Origin: Skeletonema tropicum
Taxonomy: Eukaryota > Bacillariophyta > Thalassiosirophyceae > Thalassiosirales > Thalassiosiraceae
Direction: 5' to 3'
DNA length: 64,000 nt
Assembly (NCBI GenBank): GCA_037178625.1
Contig: CM074128.1
Location: 2,480,001 to 2,544,000 of the forward strand
The notes beneath the pieces were generated by a model. It saw only the letters and a list, made by a program, of their open reading frames with translations. It ran no database searches and was not told where the DNA came from. How positions within the stretch are numbered: the stretch's first letter is position 1; the number at the start of each line of letters is the position of its first letter. Shown piece after piece: positions 35,052-46,300 of this stretch. Both the position numbers and the translations under genes were made by a program.

Positions 35052-36785
35052 ATGAGCAAGAACACTTCACCATACTACGCAGCCGGGACGCTCCTGAACA
35101 CGTATCTTCAACATCGCAACCGAGGTCTGAAATCAATTGCGTTTGATAGCGGCGGTAAAAACGTTCCATCCTCATCATGCTACGCGACTGTAGCAAAAAC
35201 AATTCAGCATCTTCCGGCAATCAATAGCATTCTGAATGCGAATAACAAAAAACTGAGCAAGGCCATAGATTTTGAATCGTACAAAAATAAAGGCTTGGCG
35301 TATGTGATGATATATGAGCTGCTATTCAGCAAGTTTCAAAAGATCCGTGGTGGAGGCCAGATAAAGCGTATGATAGTCAAGCACGAGAAAGAATTGCGCC
35401 GAGAGGCTGATGAGTATACAGCCAAGAATCCATCGTTTGGAGATCCTAGCAGCAACTTTCCCCGTTATGTTCGCGTAAATGTAATGCATTCTACAATGGC
35501 TGAGGCTGCAAATGTTCTTCAAGAAGAACTCACCAAGGCTAGTAGTGAGGAAGCAAATTCGACAGTATATGCAGATGCACATGTTCCTGATTTACTTGTG
35601 TTGCCTCCGACCGCCTCTTCGTGGCTCCATCAAGACTCTGATTTGGTTAAAACTGGAAAGATCGTATTGCAAGACAAATCGTCTTGCTTCTCAGCGTTAG
35701 TATGTGCTTCCAGCAGTGACTGTCGCGGAGATTACATAGACGCTTGCTCTGCACCTGGCAACAAGACATCTCATCTTGCTGCATTACTACATGCTTCCTT
35801 AACTGCTGCTGATGAAGAAGAACCACCTAAGAAGAAGAAGAAAAGGAAAGGTAAGGCGGCGAGCAAAATACAATCTACAGTGTTTGCTTGTGAACGTTCT
35901 AGCGCGAGATTTGATACACTCAAAAGCAGAATGGATCAATTAGTTTCTTCGTCATCAGTTGTAGTAGAGCCTATCCACGGAGATTTCTTGAAAATTGATC
36001 CCTCTGATCCCAAGTATGCCAACGTACGTGCTATTATGTTGGATCCTAGTTGTAGCGGTAGTGGCATAGTAAACGCACCGGATAGAAGCACGACACAAAA
36101 TTCAGATGAAAAGAATAGGATAAAAACACTTGCCAACTTTCAAACGGTTGCCTTGAAGCATTCAATGAGCTTCCCGCAAGTGGAACGTATTGTGTACTCT
36201 ACATGTTCAGTACATGATGAGGAGAACGAAATGGTGGTAAGCAATGCACTTGCCGAAATGAACAGCTCAGAGACAGAAGATGGGAGTGAATGGAAACTTG
36301 TTGCACCGCAGTGTTTACAACATTGGCCAAGAAGGGGTAAGGAAGGCGTAGGTGGACTGTCAAAGTCTCAAGCTGACTGTTTGATAAGGTGTGATGGACT
36401 TGATGGAGATGAAACAAATGGCTTCTTCGTAAGTTATTTTGAGAGAGCGAGAGTGTCGAAGGATGCAACCTCTGTTCAAAGTTCAGAAGGCACGTGCAAT
36501 GCATCAACAGGCATACCCCTTTATGATGGTCAATATAAAAAGGGTACAAACGAAATTACGGAGAAGATTGTAAAGAGTTCTAAGCCAGTTGAGGAAGGTA
36601 CGAGTAAAGGAAGTACAAAAAGCAACGCGACTCCATCCACCAACAAGGCTGCGGAAAAATCTGCGAAGAAGCGTGCAAAGAAACTAGCTTGGAAGCGAAA
36701 GCAAGCACTGCAGAAGGGTGAACGATTGAAGAGGAAAGAAGCTGGAAATAATGAGACAGCAAAGAGTAAGGAAAAAATAAACTAA
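35052..36785 (+). CDS. NSUN5/Rcm1-type 25S/28S rRNA cytosine-C5 methyltransferase
   Basis: SAM-dependent RNA m5C methyltransferase of the NOP2/Sun family, 577 residues. The N-terminal segment (AAGTLLNTYLQHRNRGLKS, YVMIYELLFSK) and FPRYVRVN are typical of NSUN5. The catalytic domain shows YIDACSAPGNKTSHLAALL (SAM motif I), MLDPSCSGSG (motif IV with its Cys, about residue 334) and VYSTCSVHDEENE (motif VI with the catalytic Cys, about 385). The C-terminal ~100 residues are Lys-rich and repetitive, consistent with nucleolar retention. The start is the ATG at 35052 (ACAACCATGAG); the longer open frame starts at GTG. The likely target is a conserved cytosine in the large-subunit rRNA, inferred from the family. 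Confidence 0.93.
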   Translation: MSKNTSPYYAAGTLLNTYLQHRNRGLKSIAFDSGGKNVPSSSCYATVAKTIQHLPAINSILNANNKKLSKAIDFESYKNKGLAYVMIYELLFSKFQKIRGGGQIKRMIVKHEKELRREADEYTAKNPSFGDPSSNFPRYVRVNVMHSTMAEAANVLQEELTKASSEEANSTVYADAHVPDLLVLPPTASSWLHQDSDLVKTGKIVLQDKSSCFSALVCASSSDCRGDYIDACSAPGNKTSHLAALLHASLTAADEEEPPKKKKKRKGKAASKIQSTVFACERSSARFDTLKSRMDQLVSSSSVVVEPIHGDFLKIDPSDPKYANVRAIMLDPSCSGSGIVNAPDRSTTQNSDEKNRIKTLANFQTVALKHSMSFPQVERIVYSTCSVHDEENEMVVSNALAEMNSSETEDGSEWKLVAPQCLQHWPRRGKEGVGGLSKSQADCLIRCDGLDGDETNGFFVSYFERARVSKDATSVQSSEGTCNASTGIPLYDGQYKKGTNEITEKIVKSSKPVEEGTSKGSTKSNATPSTNKAAEKSAKKRAKKLAWKRKQALQKGERLKRKEAGNNETAKSKEKIN

Positions 36786-37442
36786 ATGAGTCTATCTATC
36801 TACCCAAGCTTCGACAATGCTTGCTTAGAGTTATTGCGGAAATCTGACGAGCTCTAGAGAGAGCGTGTCGTGGCGTGATTTGTTGTGGATAAATAACTAT
36901 CTGTACGTGGGTTGTACATGGGTAGGAATCAGCCAGCCGCAGCTAATATGCCGCTTTTTAGTAGACTGGGGCAAATACAAAAAGCTATGGGTTGAAATTT
37001 GCGTTTAACATAATTTTAAGACCTTTCTCTACCACACTTGTTTTATGATATCCCTTAGGATAAATATTTTCGTTTGCCGAGTCTTACTTGGGTTGGCGTT
37101 AGGGGGGCTTGCGCTCTTCTTTGACTCGAAGAAGGTAGCAGCTGTTCGGCCCCTATTTCCTGCCTGTGTTCCTCCAGAATCCTCGCAAAAACAGCTGTTT
37201 TTTGCTGAGAAATGAATTTATCCTGGATTATTTTTTTTTGCTAAAGAAGTAGTGAAGGCATTTGGCAGATCCAGGATCTTGATTGTTGACTCTCTAGAGA
37301 GAGATGATGATCACTTTCACTTTTGATATCTTCCAAGTGCTCATAATATGTATTTGAACATTAAAACACATCATCATAATTTTTTCACCAGAGCGCCATT
37401 GTACCTACACTAATCTCTAATAGCAACAACAAAAGTAGCACC
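36786..37442. other. Intergenic with a 56-codon ORF
   Basis: 657 nt. At 37045-37215 (+) an ATG-started ORF of 56 codons has a hydrophobic N-terminal segment (VCRVLLGLALGGLALFF) followed by a Pro/Ser-rich tail. It could be a small secreted or membrane protein, an exon, or chance (about 0.2). The palindrome CTCTCTAGAGAG lies at 37290-37301, about 140 nt before the next start, and a related CTCTAGAG at 36852. A T-tract lies at about 37231. Confidence 0.3.
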
Positions 37443-37727
37443 ATGCCGGCAGAGCAATTTATTGAATGCACTTATATTTTCAAGTTGAATTATGCCGGCA
37501 CAGAAGTAACCCAGGAATTATTGCAACAATATCTTGGCCCCGAACATGAAGTATTATCGGCTTCTTCTGTAACATTGAACAGCTCCCATACAGACAATCC
37601 ATCGGTAATTCGCCATGTTGTAAAGGTAAAAACAACTGCTCCATCAGAGATTGCGAATATATTGATGGGTGAGAGATGGGACAGGAAAGATCACATTCTG
37701 TTCACAGAAGTAGATCACGGCTCATAA
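37443..37727 (+). CDS. Small hypothetical protein, 94 residues
   Basis: An ATG in a good context (GCACCATGCC) opens 94 residues with no signal peptide or membrane segment. The composition looks protein-like (regular hydrophobic pattern, IECTYIFKLNYAG, VVKVKTTAPSEIANIL), but I recognise no family. It stands alone between NSUN5 and the capping enzyme on the same strand, with its own upstream region containing the CTCTCTAGAGAG palindrome. It may be a genuine single-exon gene. Confidence 0.45.
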   Translation: MPAEQFIECTYIFKLNYAGTEVTQELLQQYLGPEHEVLSASSVTLNSSHTDNPSVIRHVVKVKTTAPSEIANILMGERWDRKDHILFTEVDHGS

Positions 37728-38113
37728 TTTTGTAATTAGTAAAGCAACAACACTAAGACACAATACAGGGCACCTCCGCGAACTACCGGTTACAATACAG
37801 GTGGGTATAAATATTTTGGCTAGGCTGTGATTTGGAGGGTGGATAAGCCGAGTAGGTAGGTGATGAGATGAGTAGGTGTACTGTAAATGTAAAGATGCAT
37901 TAAGTTTTTACTTCGTGACTCAAGTTATACAAGCAAGACTCAATATAAAACTGATCGAGTCACGAGTATTTTATTATTTTAGATTTTCATTTACGCATGC
38001 CTCTTCATCTTCCAATCCAACCTCCTTCTTGCTCTCTCGCATCCACTTATTCCACAATGAACCGTGCACCGCTCCGCAACTAACAATCTTGTTGTCCTTT
38101 TGTATAATAAATC
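37728..38113. other. Intergenic, capping-enzyme upstream region
   Basis: 386 nt, AT-rich with CT-rich stretches near the capping-enzyme start. No ORF or repeat worth reporting. Confidence 0.4.
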
Positions 38114-40637
38114 ATGTCTAAGCGCCCAGCAGGCAATTCCTTTGGGTCTCTCCTAGCCAAATCGGCCAAGGAAGCAAAACGCACCGCCGAAGATCGCCCA
38201 TCATCATCAGCCGCTCACAGCGGCAACGCCAATAAAACCAATCCATTTTTATCTCGGCCAACTCAGCCAGAGGAGGCTATTAAAATGTTCCTGATTCAAT
38301 CGCGATCTATGGCCCGTAGGAAGGGTAGTACGGCAGCTCCCACTAATTTTGAGATTGAAGCCCGATTAGGCACAATTTTATCTCCGTATGGGCAGCATGA
38401 TATGAGAGCATTGTCATCTGGGCCCAAATTGGTCCCAATAAAGGGCATGAATCGAGTGGTGCATGCATTCGTGTGCAACGTGTCTGGAGATAGCACAGCC
38501 GCTGCTCAAACCAACTTTGAGGGGGGGATTACGAGATCTAATTATTTGAAATGGACCAACTCTGGTATATCCGCTGTATCACCTCTATCTCTAGCCTTTT
38601 CCTGCCGTGGGCCATCAAATAGCAATGAGAGCGAAAGTGCTTCACTTCGAGCTCAACTAAATGAGTTGGAGACTGTTGAGACGGTATTTGCCTTTCCGGA
38701 TAAAACTCGTGTTGCGTTTCCACATTCATCTGCATCTGCATCGATGAGTGGTCAACACAATCATTTGGGGAGGGGACACAAGGAGCGAAAGGAGAAAATG
38801 AGTACTATCGATATTGCATTACCTGCTGCACCTTATGATTTAAGATTGACACTAGCAACGGAAACGCCCATGAAAGATGACAGTGTAACGTCCATACAAC
38901 ATTTACCGAACGGTTGGAATAAGAAACGGATCAAGCGTAGGAGGAGCTATAGTCGAACAGATAAGAGTTTTGCTTGGAGGATTGATGTTACGGAGGTAAC
39001 CTCCATGGATAATGTTGTTGGTGCATCGCAGCAAAAACAACAGCAGCATGAATCCATCGGATATGAGATCGAAATGGAGCTCTCCTCGCAAATGACTCAA
39101 AAGTTAATACAAACAACTGATGATGCTTCGGCAAGAAAATTAGCCGAGACATTGTCCCAACAACTTTGGTTCATGTTGCAGCAGTTAAATCCCACACATG
39201 ATGTATTGGAAGTGGATGACTTCGTGAGTGAACATCCTAGTCAGGAGGATACAAAATTGGCTATCGGCCAATGTGGGAGTTTGCGAAGGTTCATGGAGAG
39301 TGGATGCCAATCTTGGAGGACAGCAATTGGGACTGATGGTAGTAATACTGGGGAGTGTAAACCGCCTAGGAATTTCATCGGGTGTATGCCAGTCAATTTT
39401 TCGAGGCATAATATTGAAGAAGTTCAACGGAGTGATGGAGATTGTGGTGGCAGTGAGAATACTAATGGGAAGCGAGGTGGTGGTGAAGGAAGCAGTGCGG
39501 GATATTACCTTAGCGAGAAGACGGATGGTGTACGATATTTGCTGGTATTTACTGGAAAGACTGCAGTCCTGGTAGATAGGGCAAGTCATGAGTCGAAGAA
39601 GGCATTCCAGCCAAAGTTGAGGGGCAATAAAGTGAACAGTGGAGAGGATCCTCTGCACGATGTTGTGTCGATGGTCAAGCCTGGTGCCGTGCTAGATGGA
39701 GAGGTGGTGGTTCATCGCAAATTGCGTCGTCCAATTTTCATTGTGTTCGATGTGCTAGCCAACTCGGCGGCGGAACCTATATTACATTTACCTTTTGAGC
39801 AACGATTGCGACATTTAAAGGCTGCCTCGTTCGTGAAAAGTGGGTCCAGTGTAGATCTATTTGATCCCGCGGCGGTGTCCAATCCAAACATTGCACTTCC
39901 ATTGGTTCGGAAAAACTTTGTGAAGCGTGTTGACTTGGATCAGCTCCTGTCATATGTTGTGGAAGAAAGAGGGATGAGGATCTACCGTTATGGAGAGACG
40001 CATCACCATTTAACTGACGGCATTATTTTTCAGCCAAATGCTCCGTACATTTGCGGGACTGATGTCAACTTACTCAAATGGAAGTATCTCGATACCGTTA
40101 CCATTGATGTCGAAATATTGCCTCAGATGCCAAGCTATGGTCGTAATCAAAACTTTGATAGCGACGTGATGCGTGTAGGTGTGATGGGAGAGGAGGGTAC
40201 CGTAGTCGATATGACTAGATATGTGCGCCTCCCAGCAACCGAACGCCATCGCCTCGAGGCTGATAGAGCTGAAAGTGGATCAAAGATTGCTGAAGTTGGA
40301 TTTGATCCCGAAACTGGTGAATGGTACTACCGTACAATGCGACCAGACAAAGTGGCACCGAATCACATCGTAAGTCGGTTGTGTTTGCCTTCACTTATTG
40401 CTCACGTAATAGCGCTACGAACACTCACAACTCACATACTTTTTCTCTTTGCTGCAGTCTACCGTTTTGGGGACGTTGTTGGAGCTCGCTGAGAACTTGT
40501 CGACTGAAGAATTGCGATATCGAATGAGTGTTCCGTCTGGAACCAGGGATACATACACAAAGGAAGTGCGGAATATGCAAAAGCAACTCCTCGAACATCA
40601 GCGACGAAGGAACAAGGCCGCTGCTCCAAGGAAGTAG
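38114..40637 (+). CDS. Bifunctional mRNA capping enzyme: tunnel-type RNA triphosphatase fused to guanylyltransferase
   Basis: Nuclear enzyme making the mRNA 5' cap, about 811 residues. Exons: 38114-40369 and 40458-40637 (intron GTAAGT...CTGCAG, phase 0). The N-terminal half (about 55-370) looks like the metal-dependent Cet1/CYTH triphosphatase: glutamate-rich beta strands FEIEARLGTI (about 79-88) and YEIEMELSS (about 316-324), with AWRIDVTEVTS between. The C-terminal half is a nucleotidyl transferase: the lysine motif EKTDGVR (about 467), VLVDR, PGAVLDGEVVV, FIVFDVLA, LTDGIIFQPN and LLKWKYLDTVTIDVEI. The last exon adds a basic OB-fold/tail end. Fungi make these as two proteins, and animals and plants fuse a different (phosphatase-type) triphosphatase. 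It is convergent with enkurin, 44 nt apart. Confidence 0.9.
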
Positions 40638-40681
40638 ATCAACCGTACTCCTAAAAATAGACCTGAGTATCGTGTAGTAAT

Positions 40682-41470
40682 TTATTGCTTAATGTATATT
40701 GGGCCGTCTCTGCTCAGCATTTCAATGTCATTTTCCAATTGCTTTAGTTCATCTTCATGCGCCACTTTCCTTTTGACTTCGCTTGGAGTATCAAAGACAG
40801 CTTTGTGTGCCATCTTGTGGTAAGAGGCGTTCACAGTATCCCATTTTTGCTTCAGTTTATTAATCAATTCCCTCCTCTCTCCTTCATCCAGCATCTCGAC
40901 ATCGTCGTCTGCTTCGGAGGGGTTGCCATTTTGTTCAGCTAAATACACCTCGATGAGTTCCTGCTCCTTTGCAATTTCTTCCTTGACATTTGCAAGATAT
41001 GCAGGAACTTTGCCATAGTCTTCACGTTCCATGTGTCGAGTTTCATCGCCCTTCCTCTTCTTTGGCTTGCCTTTAATAGCTTCTAATGCATTGCTTGTGA
41101 TATAATTCTTCTTCGTAGTCGTTTTCGAACATGGCCTGTCGTTCCGACTCGGCACCTGTGGTTTGAGACAGACCTTACTGTGATTGTGATGCTCCACAGA
41201 AGGAATATTCTCCTCGTTCCTGTGTTCTCTCGTTCCTTTGCGAAGGAAAGTCTTTGGGTTTGGAGCCTCCGACTTTCGTCCAAAGGAGCTAATCACGACG
41301 TGATTCTGTTTCAACGAGTGAAATCCTCTTCCGTCAACGGCAGTCGTACCATGCATTCCCAAAGTCGATCCTATCAAAAGTCCATTTGGATCGTATTTGG
41401 ATCGATAAATGGGCTTCTTGACTTTCTTTGGCTGAGTCTGTTCCACAAAGTTGTAAATGCATTCGGACAT
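40682..41470 (-). CDS. ENKUR: Enkurin-domain ciliary protein
   Basis: Axonemal protein, 262 residues. The C-terminal half is an enkurin domain: GKVPAYLANVKEEIAKEQELIEVY-type opening (written here in part), GERRELINKLKQKWDTVNASY, then DTPSEVKRKVAHEDELKQLE and a final IEMLSRDGPIYI. The family is a microtubule inner/doublet protein of motile cilia and binds calmodulin and TRP channels in animals. The N-terminus is basic and Pro/Lys-rich. With the dynein heavy chain this is the second ciliary gene here, supporting flagellate gametes. The start ATG at 41470 is divergent from an EF-hand gene 262 nt away. Confidence 0.88.
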   Translation of the reverse strand: MSECIYNFVEQTQPKKVKKPIYRSKYDPNGLLIGSTLGMHGTTAVDGRGFHSLKQNHVVISSFGRKSEAPNPKTFLRKGTREHRNEENIPSVEHHNHSKVCLKPQVPSRNDRPCSKTTTKKNYITSNALEAIKGKPKKRKGDETRHMEREDYGKVPAYLANVKEEIAKEQELIEVYLAEQNGNPSEADDDVEMLDEGERRELINKLKQKWDTVNASYHKMAHKAVFDTPSEVKRKVAHEDELKQLENDIEMLSRDGPIYIKQ

Positions 41471-41732
41471 GGTATGGAATGATTGTGGATAAGGAGAAAG
41501 ATGAGTGTTTAGAATTAGTGGAGAAGTTGAATACGGTGAATGCGGTTGTCTTCAGAGGTCGTGCGGGAGGCCTCTTGCGTTTATTATTTGCGGTGCCTAA
41601 AATCAAGACCGATTTTGCAGTACTTCTACTGCAATACGCACGACTCACTATGGGTCGCGTGTTGATCAAGTACCAAATACTTCGCAGAACAACAAAGTCA
41701 ACTTCTAAATGTATGCTCAATAATCGATTACA

Positions 41733-43280
41733 ATGGGATCACCAGTATCTCTTCAGTCAATACTGATTAAATGCAAGTCTTTTGCTACTCGAAGGCGAGA
41801 AGCAAGGGAGAAAGAGATACGCAAACTCGTGAAAGTTATAAAGAAGACGATGCAATTGCAAAATCGAGAGGTGAGGGGTATTGGTGACATCAAATTCACT
41901 GTAGGCATGAGAGAATTACATGCATTCAAAGCTGAGAATGAGTCTCGACGAGCTCACGGCGATTCATACTTTGTGAGGGTGAAGAAAGACATCGGTTCAA
42001 AGAGTGAAAAGGTTAACATGTGGTACAAGCTAGTATCCGACAAGGAAGAGTTCATCACAGACGTTGTCCTAGGTAGTACTCAACCCAGGCACAAGCACTT
42101 TTTCTTTGGGGAAAAGGAAGGGTACAAGCCCATTATGCACCCTCAGATGAAAGGCATGAGTGCCTCAGATCCAAATCTGTGCATTTGGTTCAAGAAGGAG
42201 GCCAAAGACTTACGACATATAAGCGATATACAAGTATCGCACTCCAAAGAGGATGAAGTTAATCTACAGAAACGGAACTATGAAATGTTATCAATCTCCT
42301 TATCCAAGTTTGGGTGCGGATACTGTAAAATATGGCTGTTATGGTCGTCGACGCATTTGATGAGACTAACAGATTGTGATCACATCCAAAAAGAACTCAA
42401 GGAATACACTGAATTCCTTGCCAAGACGCCAGATGATCCAATCCTACAAAAGATGGTCAGCACAGCCAACTTTAGACTCAAAGAAGCTCAGCTCCGAGAA
42501 GAAGATCACGCTAGGGATATACCAGGAGATGACCTGGTCTACACGAAAGAATTCCTAGCCTTGAAGCCAGCTGAGCTAAAAAAGATGCGCTTCGTCTACA
42601 AGAGATACATTGACTTGGATAAACGTGGGAAGGTATCGGTGGAAGAGTTTGCAACATTTCTTCGTGAGCCACTCTCGCTGTGTTCATTTTTGAGGCAGGT
42701 ATTTGCACTTGCTCTCGGGAATGTGGATACTCAATCTGATAGCAACAAGTCACCTATGTTCAATCTTGGATCGACTTTAAAAGCAGTTTCAGTCTTTTGT
42801 ATGCTATCATCAGCCGATGTGTTGAAATTCATCTTCTCCTGCTACGATGTCAAGGGTTATGGTATCATAGAAAAAGCTGCTTTCTACGACCTGCTAGAAC
42901 TCTTCCATCCACGTCATCAGGACGATCGTGTTCACAATGCGCTCAAAGAAATTGAGTTGCCAGCCGATGGAACATTGCAATTTGTATTCTTCGAAAATTT
43001 ATCTAGGAGATTCCCACACTTGCTCTACCCCGCTTTCCGAGTTCAGGATAAGTTACGACAAAAGTTCTTTGGTGTTAAATGGTGGAAGAGAAAGCTAGAG
43101 ATGTACGCTATAGCCTACCAGCGTGTGGAGCGCGACAAGAAGAGAGAAAGTGCGATTGAAAGTATGGAGAGGAAGCAACGTTACGAAATGGCTGAAGCTC
43201 TACATAAGGAAGACATGAACTTTTTCGATGTCAAGGAGAGACGACGAAAGAAGAATCGAAGCACTACACCGTCAAGATAA
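41733..43280 (+). CDS. EF-hand domain protein of unknown role
   Basis: 515 residues from the ATG at 41733. One EF-hand-like loop is visible (DLDKRGKVSVEEF, about 293-305), with a second degenerate calcium-loop region (CYDVKGYGIIEKAAF). The N- and C-termini are strongly basic and helical (EREKEI..., WWKRKLEMY, KQRYEMAEAL). Candidate acceptor sites and an extra open frame at about 41428-41766 leave room for an upstream exon. It is divergent from enkurin and may share its promoter, which makes a ciliary or gamete role an attractive but untested guess. It ends 39 nt before the SYF1 stop. Confidence 0.7.
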   Translation: MGSPVSLQSILIKCKSFATRRREAREKEIRKLVKVIKKTMQLQNREVRGIGDIKFTVGMRELHAFKAENESRRAHGDSYFVRVKKDIGSKSEKVNMWYKLVSDKEEFITDVVLGSTQPRHKHFFFGEKEGYKPIMHPQMKGMSASDPNLCIWFKKEAKDLRHISDIQVSHSKEDEVNLQKRNYEMLSISLSKFGCGYCKIWLLWSSTHLMRLTDCDHIQKELKEYTEFLAKTPDDPILQKMVSTANFRLKEAQLREEDHARDIPGDDLVYTKEFLALKPAELKKMRFVYKRYIDLDKRGKVSVEEFATFLREPLSLCSFLRQVFALALGNVDTQSDSNKSPMFNLGSTLKAVSVFCMLSSADVLKFIFSCYDVKGYGIIEKAAFYDLLELFHPRHQDDRVHNALKEIELPADGTLQFVFFENLSRRFPHLLYPAFRVQDKLRQKFFGVKWWKRKLEMYAIAYQRVERDKKRESAIESMERKQRYEMAEALHKEDMNFFDVKERRRKKNRSTTPSR

Positions 43281-43319
43281 ATAACAATTGTTGTTTTTTA
43301 TATGAACTCTTATTTCCCT

Positions 43320-46300
43320 TTATTTCTCTGTTGAGGGAGCAAGGCCACCATAGATGGCTGCGGGAATAGCCTTCTCGGATATACTCTTGGTATTCAAAGT
43401 AGAACTATTACTCGGCTCTTCCTCCTCGTCGTCATCAATATCGTCAATGTCAATTTCGTCATCTCCGGTGCCATGGGCCGCAGTCAATTGACGAAGTTTT
43501 GCTGCCCTCCGTTCAACTTCTCCCAAGTCAGCGACTTCGGCTTTTCTCTTGCCTTGTACGAATCCTCCAATCAAAGGCTGCTTCTTGTTGTCGACATCGA
43601 CGCCTTCGCTTTTGGCTATCATCTCAAGTGCACTCTCTTCAGTCAGAGTTTCAACCTTGGGAGCTCCTGAACCCATTTCTGCAGAGTTGTAATTCACTGT
43701 TGAGAATGCGGCCTGCACACTCCTCTTAACTCGTAACATCTCACGAAAAGTTTCCTCGTTTCCATGAGATACCTCAAACTCGTGCCAGGCCTTCCAGTAG
43801 TCAGGATCTCTTCGTGGATCAGCGAGCTGAGCACCATACACTAATACTGTTCTCGCGCGATCGGTCTCACGGAGACCTGTCTCCATCTTGGCATACTCCA
43901 GGCAGATGCGAGATGCAGGGCCATCTCCCAGGGCAGAAATTGCAGCCTCGTAAATGGGTCTTGCAGATGTGACACCAAGATATTGTATCGCTTTCGCTAT
44001 ATAGAGTCGATAAGCAGTGTATTTCTCAGCAGCGGGGACTGCACTGCACATGCGTTCGTATACACCAAGGGCGCGTTTTGTGAGGCCATGGTTTTCTTCG
44101 TAGTCCCCATAAAGGAGGTAAAACTCGGAAGCATTTTCCGATGGACAATCTGCAAGGCATCTATCAAAGAGCTCGCGGGCACGGGGTGTTTTCGATCCTT
44201 CATATCGTTCCAAGAAATCGGTGAGATAATGTTTCCAGAGCAATGTTGCACCAGCGTGAGGGAATTGGAACAAACCGAGGCCCCGTTCATATGCTGCGAA
44301 AGATTCTTCAAAATACTTCTTCTCCTTCAGAAAGGAAGCATAATTCAGGACATGGGATGGTGTCGCAACTTTCCATTCCAATGCACGATCATAGGCATCT
44401 TTGGTTGTTTGAATCGTTCCTAAGGACTCTTCCATATCAAAGAGTAAATTCCATAGTCGCAGGCTTCGGGCAAGACCCCTCACAGCTTTCGTAACTTTCT
44501 TCCCAATATTGCCAGAAACGGCACGCCGAGCCAACTCTAGTGCCATATCCCAGTTTTCTTGCCGTATCTCGAGTTCGACCCATGCCGCGTGACATTGAGC
44601 CAGGTCCTCTGATTCTTGAAACTCATACTCATTCTTTGAACATATCCTTTCTAACAAATTTCGAGCGGCGTCAACATTCTTTTGTTTGTTTTCATAAATA
44701 TCAACTAATGTCAATATCAGCGTAGATGGCGACCCATTGACAGCCTTACGTGACGACACAGCCTTCAAGGATTCCTCCAACGCAGCAGCACCCATGTCAA
44801 CCTCACCCAAATCAATATATAAATCTGATCGTTTGATCCATTCACCTACGTTGTGCGGGTTTTGCCGCAGCAAGACGCGATTCAGGAGCAAAGGACGTCG
44901 AGAAGTCAGGTGCTCTGCACGAGAAATGGCCAATTCAACATCTGCAGAAGCACCTGGATTTTCATCAGCTACCACGGCATTTTGCACATAGTCTCCCAAA
45001 AGGATATCGAGATCGTCATTTTCATCGCCCATTGACTCTTCTTTGTCGTCTTTCATTTCGTCCTCGTTGCCCACTTCATCATCATCTTCCATCAATTCCA
45101 TTAATGCCTCAATAACTCCTTCCTCAAATCGAATGTATGCATCAAACACCAAACTAAAATCACGCACCCGCGTAATAGCATCTAGTGCTTCTTCATAAAC
45201 ACTTCGCGCTAACTCAAAGTCCCCAGCGCGGACGTGATATTCTGCTAACCTTGTCCAAAGTGTCCCCTCCATTTCACCAAGGCGATGATTCAGAGCATTG
45301 TTATTGGCTTCTTTAGTCTGTTTTGCCTCATCGTCTTCCGAAGCTCCAAATGCCTTTGACGTATTGTCAAATACTTCAAACCCCAAATTGTTACCTCCAG
45401 CTGCAATACTACTCCCACCACTGCGAACATCTTGTCCTTTGAGCACTGCTCGGATAATGCCATCAAAATCAACTCCAGCAACTTTGGCCTCCGTTGGGTG
45501 AGCTGTACAAACGTCCGCAAATCGCAACCACAACTCGTGTCGTGTGGTTCCATTTGGACTCAAAAAAGCTCCCCCACCACTACTATTCCCATCAGGCTGC
45601 TCATTATTGAGTAACTGTAACAATAATGACGCTGCCTCCCCAAATCGTTCATACCTAGTAATACACAAGGTAGCTAAATCTTCTCTAAATGTGGTATCAA
45701 AACACTGCGCATATCTCCGCAGTATTCTTAAAGCCGTTTCTGTCGGAACTGTCGGGATGTACTCGTTCTCACGTTGCAATTGTCCAAATCCCCATCCACG
45801 CTTCCTCCACTCGGCCACTAATGGACTCTCGAATCCATATTTCACCTTGTGAATCCCCTTTCTTGTTACTGAAAGTCCTCCCTCCCCGCCGCCGCTGCCG
45901 CTACCAGTACTATTGTTGGAAGGCAATATCCCCGTAACCCAGCAAAGACATTCTTCCCAAATTCGCTCGTGCTGACTAGCAGGCAAGGCCACCAACGCCC
46001 TATCATATATCCTTCGCACTGTTGTTGGATTTCGTTCAGGATCGTACAAAATAACAAATGTCGCGAACATTAGCCACAGACGAGGCATTTTATGCAACCG
46101 CACCAGTGACCGTTCAAATGCGGAAACAGTGGCATGATAATGTTTGAATTTTGATGAGGCAGATAACAAATAAGAGGGGATCCGATAGTGGTTGCATATC
46201 TTGTGCAATTCTTTATTACTGGCGCTCCCAGCACTACTTCCGCTACTGCTCCTATCCATCAAACCTGTACGAAAGGTCAAGTGATTTTTCCACAGTTTGT

